A DNA stretch of 64,000 nt, taken from Heloderma charlesbogerti. Taxonomy: Eukaryota; Chordata; Lepidosauria; Squamata; Helodermatidae. Below the pieces are notes generated by a model. The model searched no databases and was not told the origin of the DNA. It saw only the letters and a list, made by a program, of their open reading frames with translations. Of this stretch, positions 34,701 to 44,240 are shown one piece after another. The first letter of the stretch is position 1. Each line of letters begins with the position of its first letter. Location of the stretch: positions 124,001-188,000 of the forward strand of contig JANEZZ010002765.1 of the NCBI GenBank assembly GCA_026122225.1. Direction: 5' to 3'. The translations under genes and the position numbers were made by a program.

Positions 34701-37699
34701 TTGGGTGGTTAGTTAAGTCCAGTTGTTTACAGAAGACATCTGGAATAGCAGGCTGTTACAGTTGGCCCGTATGCAATATCCCTCCATTGTGATATTTAGT
34801 TTTTGATACTTAGTTTGTGGTGATGTTGGAGGACTTAAGCATCTGGAAATACATTGTAAGCTGCCTTTAAGGTCCTATTGGGGTCAAAAGACACAGTGTA
34901 AAGTTAATCTGAATGCAAGTATTTATTTATTTTGTTTATTTGATTTATTAGCTGCCCATCTGGCCGGCTACCCAGCCACTCTAGGCGGCATACAATACAA
35001 ATAACACAAAGTACAACAAATTTACATAATCAACTGAGCAAAACAACATTGCTCTAAAAAATCCTAACCTGCCCCAAATGCCTGCCTGAACAGCCAGGTT
35101 TTCAAAGCCTGGCAGAAGCTCATCAAAGGGGGGGCATGGCAGAGGTCACTAGGGAGGGAATTCCACAGAGTGGGGGCCACAACAGAAAAAGCCCTCTCCC
35201 TAGTCCTCACCAGCCTAGCTGTCCTGGCTGATGGGACAGACAGAAGTCCTTCCGAGGCCAATCTCGTTGAGTAGCATCCCTGGTGTTGTTGGAGGCACTC
35301 ATTAAGATAGACTGGGTTGGAACTATATCGGGTTTTAAAGGACAATGCCAACATCTTGAATTGGGCCCAGAAACAACTGGTAACCAGTGCAACTCCTTCA
35401 GCACTGGGGTGATGGGGTCTCGCCAACGGCTGCCTTTAATCAGGTGGGCTGCCGTGTTCTGTACCAGCTGCAACTTCTGAACTGTGTTCAAGGGTAACCC
35501 CACATAGACCGCATTACAGTAGTCTAGGCGAGAGGAGACCAGGGTATAAACTACTGATGGGAGCAGATGGTTAGGGAGGTAGGGGTGCAGCTGCCGTATC
35601 AGATGGAGTTGGTACAGTGCTGCCTGGCTCACGGCTAACACCTGAGCCTCCACGGACAGCTGGGAGTCTGAAATGACCCCCAGACTGCAGACCTGGTCCT
35701 TCAGGGGCAGCTGCACCCCATGTCAGCATCCCCCAACCTCCCCTTGTCTCCCACCAAAAGTACTTTGGTTTTGTCGGGGTTCAGTTTCAGCTTAGTGCTT
35801 TCCATCCAGCTACTCACCGACTCCAGACATTTGGACAGGGTTTTTACAGCCAACCTTGGTGAGGATTTAAATGAGAGGTAGAGTTGCGTGTCATCCGCAT
35901 ATTGGTAGTTGAAAGCAAACATCTTATTACCATTAACTTCCTTCCTACTTGGTAAAGAAAGATGTTTATAATTTAATTTCTTTAGATTTCAAACACCATA
36001 TGACTTGCTTCATATTTCTTGTAGGAGAGCAGAGATGAAATCTAGGCATGACGAAATCCGGAAAAAATATGGTAAGAGTCAGCTGCTACTCGTCGAATGT
36101 AGAGGATACTTCATATCAATGTGCACCATGCCAGGTTATTACAGAGAACAGTTGAGTTATTACTAGGGTTTCACAAATTTTGGCTGGCCTTGTTAGCCAA
36201 GTCAAAAACTAGTTGCCAGGACCCTAATTCCTCCCCTTGTGATTGTGTGGAGGTGCAGCATGCAGTCAAAATCAGGAAAAATCCTTGGTGCCCAACCCAG
36301 CTCCATGTTTGGAGCTGGAAAGTGGGGAGGAGGTGTCTGCGTTTTCACTTGCTGTTGTAAGCATGATGAGTCCATGCCTCCCTCCTATCCTGGAAACTGC
36401 AGATCTAGGCAGGGATCATCCCAGCAGTTATGTTCAGTTAAGGAGTAAGGGTGGGGAGACTTGCCTCTGAAGCAGCATTTTAACATAACATTGCTTATCC
36501 TTTTTCCCATTAGACTTGTAGACAAATCCTTATCAATGGCCTATCAGCAGAATGAATTTGTTCCAACTTGGTTCTTACCCATTTCCACCAATATCCAGAA
36601 CTCTAAGCGCTAACTTGATTGTATGTGTGCAAGAAATTAAAATAAAATGCATATACTTGTGAAAATCAGTTTTGATGATAACTGGTGCTGTGAATGGATT
36701 GAAAGTTTAACTGTTAACTATTAAGCTGGTTTATTGGAACCATTATAAAATACTGAATATTGCTTTTTCTATTGCACCATTTAATTACACAACTGAAATT
36801 TTGAAAATTCCCTGTGACCAACTTGGTTACACTGAAAATGAGAAATGTACAACCTGAATGTTAAGTCATCTTTTAAAATACTAGAGGCACTCTGTTCAGT
36901 TTGAGGTAAGGACACAAATTGGACAGGAGTTTATGTACCCTGAGTTTGTCATCTGATCTAAAATGTGTTTGAACAGGAATTTGCTGTTGGCAATTCTGAT
37001 AAGCAGATACCAGCGTCATGGCTCTATCAGCTTCTGTTTAGTACTAGATCAATACTTTGGTCATAAGAAGACAACCAGTTAGTGGCTAAGCCAAAATACT
37101 ATGCTATGAACATAATTTACAGTAGTTTTAAAAATACTTGTCCAAAGATTTGTTGCAAGAAAGGAGATACTGCTTTGTGACCAAATGCCACATTCTGTGG
37201 AACAATTACTTGGTTAGCCAGTTAGCCAAATCATTGAACTGTATATTATTCCATGCTAAAGACTTTGGAGTGCGGATTGTATTTGTTTTGTTCTTGAATC
37301 TTAATATTATGTATTAATATTACATATTTTAATATTAATATTATGTGTTTCTCATGAGCCACTCAGAAAACAAATGTTGATGAGTAGCCTATATAAATAT
37401 AGTAAGTAAATATTCTTTTCAATTGTATTAGTGTTTTACTACTTGGCAATGGCTTTCCATCCCCCTCCCCCCATTGCTTCTTGGTATTTTTCCCCTTACC
37501 CCAGCCTTCCTGGTGCCCTCCAGGTGTGTTGGACTGGCTGGGGGATTCTGGGGGCTGTAGTCCAACACATCTGGCGGGTGCCAGGTTGGGGAACACTGCC
37601 TTACCCCAATACCTTCAATCCCTGTTCTGACCAGATGTTATTTCTTTTCCAGGTTTGTTCAAAGAAGAAAATCCATATGCCAAATTTGAAAACAATTAA
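20598..37699 (+). CDS. PTTG1IP: PTTG1IP: securin-interacting membrane glycoprotein (PBF), seven coding exons
   Basis: Coding exons are 20598-20712, 23652-23704, 33385-33493, 34353-34458, 34583-34648, 36025-36071 and 37653-37699. They join in frame to 180 codons, the human length. The N-terminus is a signal peptide with eleven consecutive leucines (13-23). A cysteine-rich PSI-like ectodomain follows, with two N-glycosylation sequons at N45 and N54. The transmembrane helix is about 97-117 (VLIITMSVVGGIILIALLV), then six cysteines, a basic stretch (RKKKNRK), a charged coiled region (AAREKEQRRVRQEERRAEMK) and the C-terminus ENPYAKFENN with Tyr174. The family protein binds securin (PTTG1), carries it to the nucleus, and cycles between membranes and the cell surface. 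All introns are GT-AG except intron 4, which starts GC. Confidence 0.96.
21077..21105. repeat. (TG)n microsatellite in PTTG1IP intron 1
   Basis: An almost pure GT run of about 29 bp. Confidence 0.9.
22145..22330 (+). mobile_element. tRNA-derived SINE
   Basis: ATAGCTCAATGGTAGA matches a pol III A box and GGTTCGATCCC a B box. The tail GGTATAAGGCAGTTTCC is the common 3' end of a reptile SINE. It lies in PTTG1IP intron 1; it is not a tRNA gene because no acceptor stem closes. Confidence 0.75.
22673..22700. repeat. (GT)n microsatellite
   Basis: GT run followed by GCGCGC, inside intron 1 of PTTG1IP. Confidence 0.85.
23652..23704 (+). CDS. PTTG1IP: PTTG1IP coding exon 2
   Basis: Acceptor AATAG and donor GTAAGT bound it. 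It encodes GCQQYTNKSCEECLKNVT, giving the NKS and NVT glycosylation sequons and the first three cysteines of the PSI-like domain. Phase 0 at its end. Confidence 0.95.
24370..24560. repeat. L2/CR1-type 3' end fragment
   Basis: CATTCATTCATTACATTTCT then a GCCTAATAGCC and GAGCAGTTCAGAAAAA box and an A-rich tail resemble reptile L2/CR1 3' ends. In intron 2. Confidence 0.5.
25994..26128. mobile_element. Palindromic hAT-type MITE
   Basis: Termini CAGGGGTAGGCACCTGG and CTAGGTTGACTACCCCTG are inverted. ACTACAACTCCCA and its complement lie inside. Flanks GTGTAGAC and GTGTTGAA match 6 of 8. Confidence 0.72.
26281..26760. repeat. Unassigned repeat with multiple hairpins
   Basis: A perfect hairpin GCTAGACAGCCG (26593-26604) pairs with 26609-26620 around AAAA. 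A second palindrome GATAGGCGGTTGCCTCTGA with TCAGAGGCGGATGCCTATC lies near 26689-26730. CTAGACACTGTCTAG is near 26370. No protein is convincing here. It may be a MITE or an old transposon end. Confidence 0.5.
29379..29655. mobile_element. MITE with 28-bp terminal inverted repeats
   Basis: GAGGGCAGTATCCAATAGTG begins the left end, and the 28-bp right end 29628-29655 is its inverted copy with three mismatches. A likely relative lies at 63729-63960. No clean target-site duplication was found, so the superfamily is unassigned. Confidence 0.7.
30765..30995. repeat. Foldback (palindromic) repeat in PTTG1IP intron 2
   Basis: GATTTCCCTAATTACCTT (30787-30804) is an exact inverted match to 30956-30973. 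Flanking CAAACCCAGGTG / CACCTGGGTTTG also pair. Frames of 110 and 134 codons on opposite strands here are a by-product of the symmetry. Confidence 0.8.
33385..33493 (+). CDS. PTTG1IP: PTTG1IP coding exon 3
   Basis: A pyrimidine-rich acceptor ending TTCCAG precedes CLWCSSTKKCLEYPV. The exon ends with LSSARWGVCW plus one base at donor GTGAGT. It supplies the second half of the Cys-rich ectodomain. Intron 2, 9.7 kb, is the largest in the gene. Confidence 0.96.
34353..34458 (+). CDS. PTTG1IP: PTTG1IP coding exon 4 (transmembrane)
   Basis: It encodes VNFQVLIITMSVVGGIILIA and then LLV, six Cys and RKKKNRK. The 5' splice site is GCAAGT at 34459-34464 rather than GT. The next GT downstream (34463, after CAA) would give an immediate stop in exon 5, so the GC donor is required for the reading frame. 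Confidence 0.93.
34583..34648 (+). CDS. PTTG1IP: PTTG1IP coding exon 5
   Basis: Acceptor GAGCAG, donor GTAAGT. It encodes PDKDDEKAAREKEQRRVRQE and E plus part of the next Arg, the start of the charged coiled region. Confidence 0.95.
34918..35910 (-). mobile_element. 5'-truncated L2-clade LINE fragment in PTTG1IP intron 5
   Basis: Minus-strand frames include YQYADDTQLYLSFKSS (RT motif C) and LWNSLPSDLCHAP near the end, in several frames. The sequence parallels 55573-56560 of the larger element and stops after the same CATCCGCATATTG. The 3' end has the CTGCCCATCTGGC hairpin and a TTTATT run. Confidence 0.88.
36025..36071 (+). CDS. PTTG1IP: PTTG1IP coding exon 6
   Basis: Acceptor CTTGTAG, donor GTAAGA. 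It encodes RAEMKSRHDEIRKKY, with a basic nuclear-localisation-like stretch. Confidence 0.95.
37502..37598. mobile_element. Short palindromic hAT-type MITE 54 bp upstream of PTTG1IP exon 7
   Basis: The 8-bp duplication CCTTACCC flanks it perfectly (37494-37501 and 37599-37606). The outer ends CAGCCTTCCTGGTGCCC and GGGTGCCAGGTTGGGGAAC are inverted. It lies between a likely branch-point region and the exon 7 acceptor. Confidence 0.85.
37653..37699 (+). CDS. PTTG1IP: PTTG1IP coding exon 7 and stop
   Basis: Acceptor TTTCCAG. It encodes GLFKEENPYAKFENN and TAA. The Tyr in NPYAKF corresponds to human Tyr174, a Src target and part of a Y-x-x-phi sorting motif in the family. Confidence 0.96.
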
Positions 37700-39430
37700 T
37701 CTCTTTTGGAATGACAAAATAAATTCTGGCAATGCTGTCTATTGAATATGGAGTACAGCTGCTAAAAGATCCTGTAATTTAGATGCCTTAATTGCAAATG
37801 GAAAAGTGGTCTTTAACATAAGACAGAGCCAACTGTAACTGCAATGAGCTGTTAATAAACAGATGAATGAACAAGCCAACATACCTCTGAAAAGCTGGAT
37901 GGCCTCTCAGGCTGGGAGATATTAAATTTTTGTTCTATGCCTGTTCTGCAGGTGCCTGTACTTTCATAGGATCTCACTTGTGTTGCATATCTTTTGGTTG
38001 CCAGTCAAATCTTGAACAAACTCCTTCATGAAGTGAAGAGGGACAGTGCACATGTCCTGTCTTTAGTTTTCTCTGTGATCAACGATTTGTAGCTATCTTA
38101 AAGTAAGGTTGGGGGTAGACTAAGGTTTTTAGGGCCCTTATTCGTTACCTGGAAATACCAGCTGAGTAGGCTATATGAAAGGAACATAAGCCTTAATTGT
38201 GCCACTAGGAAAAAAGTGCCTAAATTGTTCTTAAACATTTTTTTTGTAGCGCAGATGTTTTTATCATGGGATTATGAAGGTTTGCACTTTTACATATTGA
38301 TATCATTTTTTTCTGTGCTAAACGTATGGGGTTCTTCTGTTCTTGTACTTTTAAAAAAAAAAACGCTTCTACTACAGAAGTATGTAGACTGAATGGTAAC
38401 AGTGTAATATGAATTTTGTACTGGTGGCCATTAGATGGCTGCTTGTACTAGAATTTTAAATGCTCTGCAATGTTGAAGTACTTCTGAAAGCCCAATTGAA
38501 CTACTTTATACTGCTTGCAATAGGAAGTTACCAAATCCTTATTGGATCTGAAGCAATGTATAATCTCGGAAAGAATGTCTCTAGTAACCAGATAATCAGA
38601 AGAATGAAAAGGCTTCTTTCTGAATTAAAGTACTACAATGAAACCTTAAGGTTGATTTCTGCTGCCTGGAATAAGTTCTGTCGATAAAATCTTTTGGCTT
38701 GATGCAATAGCCTGTTTTTCAGGCTGTTCTACATCTGAGTCCTATGCACTGGAGTTTGAAATATATTTTTTTCTAACAAGGCAGATCAGACTATAAGGAA
38801 AATAGCTTTTCTAATGTTTAATATCAACTGGAAGAGTGGATTAAAAGGCTACCATGAAAGGTTTGGAGGGGTGGTTGCTTTAAAAGGGTACTTGCAATAT
38901 ACCAAATATGTTTTTCAAGAAACTTCTTGAACACTGTAGCTGCCTGAGAAATGAGTGAAACAATACAAGGCCATCGGTGCAGAATTTAATGAAGAATGTG
39001 GAATGACATTAACACCATTGTAATTTTTTTCCACCTGAAAGCATTGGATAGTAGAAGGCTTAAATGTAATATTTTTGTGTCCTTGCATGAAAAAAGAGAG
39101 GTACATTAATCACTCTGAAGTACTGTTACATAATACTCAATTGTAATCTTAAGGTTGTATAGGTGTTAATGACACAAACACATACAATATTTTTAATGTG
39201 TTAATATATTTACTCTTCTGTTGACCACTTTATATAAAGTTCACAGTGAACTCTAGAGAGCTTTGCAGAGTCCTGCCTAAAATGTATAGTACATTCCAGA
39301 AATATAGGATATCGTATCATAAAAGCTTTCATACAGTTCTCTTGCCATGTTAATAGTTGAAGCTGAACTAATTCTTAACTGTAATAAAATCTGTAAATTA
39401 TTTGGGTAACAAAATAAACAGATTTAATAT
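37700..39430 (+). other. PTTG1IP: PTTG1IP 3' UTR
   Basis: There is no further coding frame. Candidate polyadenylation signals AATAAA are at 39383-39388 and 39413-39418, with an earlier one near 37854. The end near 39430 is inferred. Confidence 0.7.
39383..39418 (+). terminator. Tandem AATAAA polyadenylation signals, PTTG1IP
   Basis: Two AATAAA hexamers 24 bp apart, followed by a T-rich stretch, about 1.7 kb after the stop codon. Confidence 0.65.
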
Positions 39431-42400
39431 CTTATAGTCTCTTCCTGTTGGCATTCTAGAATTCTGTTGCCCCTCTAAACATTAAGAGTGGGGAATGGGA
39501 TGTGAGTTCAAATAACCATTTGCTCGCTTCACAGGGAAATGAGTAGCAAAATGGTTTCTTAAGATGTTAATGGTGGAAATGGGAATCTGCTAAAGACTAG
39601 AATTTTTAGCATTGACACACTCCCATGCTATACATTAGCTCTCCAAACTGGTCCTTGCTGCTTAAGCTGTCTCTCTGTAGGAAACAGTGTAGAAGCAAAC
39701 AAAGTGCAGTGAGTAAGGGTACGTGTAGACTATATGCAAGTATTTTGGTTCATGCTTAAGTCACAACTGGAAATGGAAATCAGATTTAGAAACATCTGAT
39801 GGTGAGGTTGCAGAACAGGATTCCCTCCCAGCTACAATGATAAGTTAAAGCAGAAAGGGCAGTCCCTATTCTTCAGGACTCTTATTTTCTCTAGAATATG
39901 GTGCAGGGGCCATAACTGATCTTGTACCATGTATCAACCTCTTCACAGGGCTCAAGATGATAGTAGACCAGCACTACCTGGCAGAAAAGACTCCAGTGTT
40001 ATGGGGTGTGTGGTGCTCACTGAATAAGAACACCTCTTAGGAAATTAAGATAACGGTAACACTGTGGGTGCTTTCACGCTGAGTGAAATAATACTAGCCA
40101 CACTTTGTTCTGTCACTTTTTAGGGAACATCTACACAAGATATAGTCATCTAATTGTTTTTATAATATTAAGATTTGCCAATTTCTTTCTGTTGACTACT
40201 TAAATTCTGATCCATGTTCTTAATGCATGGATTACTGTAATGTCCTAGTCCCAATCTCTCACCCTTAACTTCTTATTTCTGTCCTCAGCTCTTTGGCCAT
40301 CTAATCCCTCTTGCTCACTATTTTAAAAAACATTTTCCTTTTTTTCACTCTCTCCACTGGCAACCTGTGCTCATTTCAGACTTCTTGGTCTTGTCTCTTT
40401 GTAATCTTGGCTCTTCTCTGCACTCCTCACATTGTCTGCTCATTTAATATCAATTCATCTGTTAAATCTTGTTTCAGGGGCCACATCTTTCTTTTGCCCA
40501 TTCTCCTCTATAGCAGGCTATGCATCAAATTCTCTTCCTTGATGCATTTGTTTGACTTCCCCTCTATTTCCTCTTCTTGAGCTGCAATCCTATACATACT
40601 TACCTGGGCATAAGTCCCATTGAACTGAGTAGACATGCCTAGGATGGCACTGTAAAAGATCTGAAAATATATTTTTCTTGCATTCCCATCTTCATCTTTA
40701 GCAATTCTCTTCTGCCCTGTCTTTCTTTTGTTGGATTTGTGAACTGAGCCCAGTATTTGACAACCTTATATCTTCCTTATATTTCATGATAATTTAGATT
40801 GTAAGCTACAGGCGGGATCCTGTTGGTGCTTTTAATTAATACACAGCACCTAGCATGTGAAGCACTTAATTAAATAATAAATGATATGATGTAGTGGGCT
40901 GTCATGCTGGGTGAGTGCATGTCTATTAGAAGTAAGACCCACTGAATTCAATGGGACTTACTCCCAGGTAAGCAGGTATAGGATTGCAGCCTGAGAGAAG
41001 GTGACTTGGCACTAGTCTGGCTGTTTCAAGATCCCTGTTAGGAAGGGATCAAGGAGTTTTGACTTTCCTAAAGAATAATTCATACCTCTCTAGGGTAAAC
41101 CAACTCTTACTCCAGAGAATCCCTCTGCTGGATGGTTAACGTCTCATCTCAGAGAAAGCCATTGTGAAAACCAATTTTTGATGGTAATGTTCGCTTTTTG
41201 AGAGGGTTCTTTCTTTACAGTCAAAATCAAATCTGAGTAGTCATTCCTTAACTAAGTGCTGAAAATAACTACATTTAAGCAGAGAGAGTTAGAACTATGG
41301 TAAGACCTGACATTCTTATCACTCTGTAGTGGCATGATTACAGGGAAAAGGCACAGAAGAATGCACCAGTGTTTATTTGCCACACCCAAGAGTTTTGAAA
41401 GAAAAAATGGGAGAAGTAAAATGTATTTAACATACATGAAAACTCAGCCAAAGCCCTAGTTATTCCTTTGATCATTTTGACAACAAGATGTAGCATGTGT
41501 CAGACTGAATAATGTCTAATTGAAACACTCTTGAAAGTTCCTTGGAACACCAAACAAGGCTCCAGTGTTTATGTTGCATATGTCCAAGATATTTTGTGAA
41601 GGTTTTGCCTCAACCATTGGCACAATGTATACTGGGTAACTCTCACAAATGATACACTTTCAGTTCAGTGCTTAAAAATGAGACCTAGAAGCCAGAAGCT
41701 TTGCCAGAAGGCTTGTCAGTCATAACTGGCTTGTTGCATGTATGCATGCTCTTTCCCTTTCACCCCAGATTGAGGTTTGCCATTGATCTCCCACTCATGA
41801 CACACAACACTGAGTGATGGAATTCTTTATTCTACTCATAATACACTTCAAAGGATTCTTGAGAATGTTGTCAAGAGTCATGAACACCACCATGTTCAGG
41901 CCTGACCCCTGTCTACCCCTGAGACCATTGCTAGTTGAGGACATCAGTGCTTCTTGTGTTACGATTGGTTGATGCCATTTTTTTGTTGTAAAAGCCACAC
42001 ACCTGTGTGAAGCTATGTTCTTCCCTAGATTATCTAGGGAGCTCTGGTCATACTTCCTTTAACTCCAGAAACCTTGCTCAAGCCCTTTCCATGGAACACA
42101 GCCTGTTTCTAGTGATTAGCACTGCAATCCTAAGCATACTTGTCTGGCTGTAAAAATTAAGTGGAATACATTTTTAATTCCTATTTCTTGTCTGCATTCA
42201 GGGTCACCTAGCTATAGTAAATTTGCTATAACGTACTTGGGATGGAAACAGTACTATACAAAGTGTTGATATATGTATGACGGACTCTTAATTTCTGCAT
42301 CATGATTCTGGGATTTGTGTGACTGAGTAACTCCATGAAAATGTGCAAATATTTGGAAATGTGTTTGTAATAATGTGATGGGTCACTACGAAAAACATTA

Positions 42401-43200
42401 AATCAGTAACCTTGACTCTATTCCTTGTTTTTGAAAAACAATTTTGACCTATAAAAGCCATAGTGACTTCAGTCCAATGTACCTTTGGGCACCTTCACCA
42501 CTGACACAATTCACCTCTTTCTGAAGTCATTATCATTATCATTGTGCCTGAACCAGGAAACAGATCTTTTAAATACAAATCCAGTTACATATTCACAAGG
42601 GATGCTAATAAACTTTATAGCACTTGTGTGATGCATATTAGCAATGCGAAACGGAAAGCAGAAGCCAGTAATTGTGAAACTCAGTTGCATGTTTCAACAC
42701 AGCTTTTTATTTACATATGTGGCAAATACACACTTGAATATATATGTTCTTAAGAAAAGGACCAATGTCTCAATACCTCCAGTTAATTTTCTGTGAATGG
42801 ACATTTGCTTAAACAGACACATTGGCATTGCTGGAAAGACTGCAATTTCTGCAATTTTTGTGAGAATAGTTGAGGAGACCAACAAATTTCCTAGCTGACC
42901 AACTTCAGATGCCAAAAATAGATAGGGGGCTGCTACATATTTGAGGAACTTTTGTATCTAATGTTACCTCCCATCACTTTTAATTTTCTCTTTTTTAAAA
43001 AAAACAAAACTGCTTCCATACATCTGTTTTTACCCTGGTGGGCCTGAAATTTAAAAAGCTAAAACGTCTATATATATACACACGTGCAGAGTGCGATGTA
43101 CATGCTGTGTATATTTCTATTATTGGTATTTTAGGGCCACACATAAACATCCTTGAACAGGGCAGACTTCCTAAGGGTTAGGCAAGGCATTACAGGCCCA
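39431..43200. other. PTTG1IP-SUMO3 intergenic region
   Basis: No gene or known coding motif. Contains squamate-type palindromic repeats near 40575-40650 and 40905-41000 and a short relic near 42118. Confidence 0.7.
40905..41000. repeat. Squamate-type palindromic interspersed repeat
   Basis: GAAGTAAGACCCACTGAATT then CAATGGGACTTACTCCC, ending GTATAGGATTGCAGCC, is self-complementary in its core. Other pieces lie at 15742, 21423, 26770, 31930, 40575, 42120, 44440, 51430 and 60170. Confidence 0.75.
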
Positions 43201-43219
43201 CCTCATGGCCCAGCTTTTA

Positions 43220-44240
43220 CATATCTGGGGGAAAGGAAGCGCTGGCCCTGCCCCCTTCCTCCTCCCGCGCTCTGAGATGGCCACGCCCCCCACCTCGCAC
43301 CTTCCCTACAGCCCCAGCGCTCCCACTTTAACCGGCGATGACGCACCTTCGGCGCCATAGCCATCTCCACCCCAGCGAAGCGCGCCCCCGACAAGGACAG
43401 CATCGCTCGGGAGCGCGCCCCGAGAGCGTGCGCGCCCCACGTGACCTCCCCAGGACCAACGAGGAGCCGAAGATTGTGGGGCGCGAAGCGCGTTCTCGCG
43501 GGCAGTTGCTGCAGGCGGGAGAGCAGAGCGGAGGAAGAAACGGGCTCCGAGCGCGTGCGGACTCGCTCCCTCAGAGGTCGCTACCTGACGCGTCGCCATG
43601 TCCGAGGAGAAGCCCAAGGTACGTCGGAAAGCCCCCGTTCTCCATCCCGGGCTCCCGCTCCTCTGCCCCCCGGCTGGAGCCCAAGCCCCCCAGGAGTCCG
43701 CGGGCGGTCCGTCCCGTCACAGCTCTGCAGAGCCTGCAGCTCTTCCCCCGCCTTGCCGCCCTCGGTGCCGTCGGGAACGCGGCTTGGGCCCCCTGCAGGG
43801 GCAAGGCCGGTCCCCGGCCCGTGGATCGGCGTTCCCTGCCCCGGCTGTGAGCGAGCGCCGGACCCGCCTCACCCGGAAGGAGGGCGACTCGAGAGGGGGC
43901 GGCCCGTCCGCGCGCTTCCTTCCCGGAGCTCCCGCAGGAGTTGAGTCGGGCTCCTCGTCCACGGCTAGGCCGCGTCGGCGCGACTTCCCAGCCAACGCCG
44001 ATCCTTCCGTAGTGCGGGGCTCTCAGTAATGCGTCTGCTAACTGTGTGTTTAGTTTTCATTATTTTAGGTTGTGCTTTTAATGGAGGGCCTGTTTTGTGA
44101 GTCTCCCAGAGAATATCTGCTCTGGGGCGGCTCTGTGCGTACGGTTAATAAATAATAATCCATGTTCTCCCCCTCCCCCGCGGGGGCCCTTATTGTTAAG
44201 TGAGGTAGACGGCGCGCGACCACCACGCGGTTGCAGCCGG
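43220..44240 (+). promoter_or_regulatory. CpG-rich promoter of SUMO3
   Basis: CG-dense, includes the initiator ATG and start of intron 1. CCACGTGACC (43437-43446) is a good USF/TFE-type E-box and GATGACGCA (43337-43345) resembles a CRE half-site. There is no convincing TATA box. Confidence 0.72.
43598..43618 (+). CDS. SUMO3: SUMO3 exon 1 coding part
   Basis: ATG in GTCGCCATGTC context. It encodes MSEEKPK and stops at donor GTACGT. Confidence 0.94.

Noticed and set aside
43338..44029. Several frames of 140-170 codons in both strands
   Set aside because: GC-rich promoter region of SUMO3; composition alone opens frames and no domain is present.
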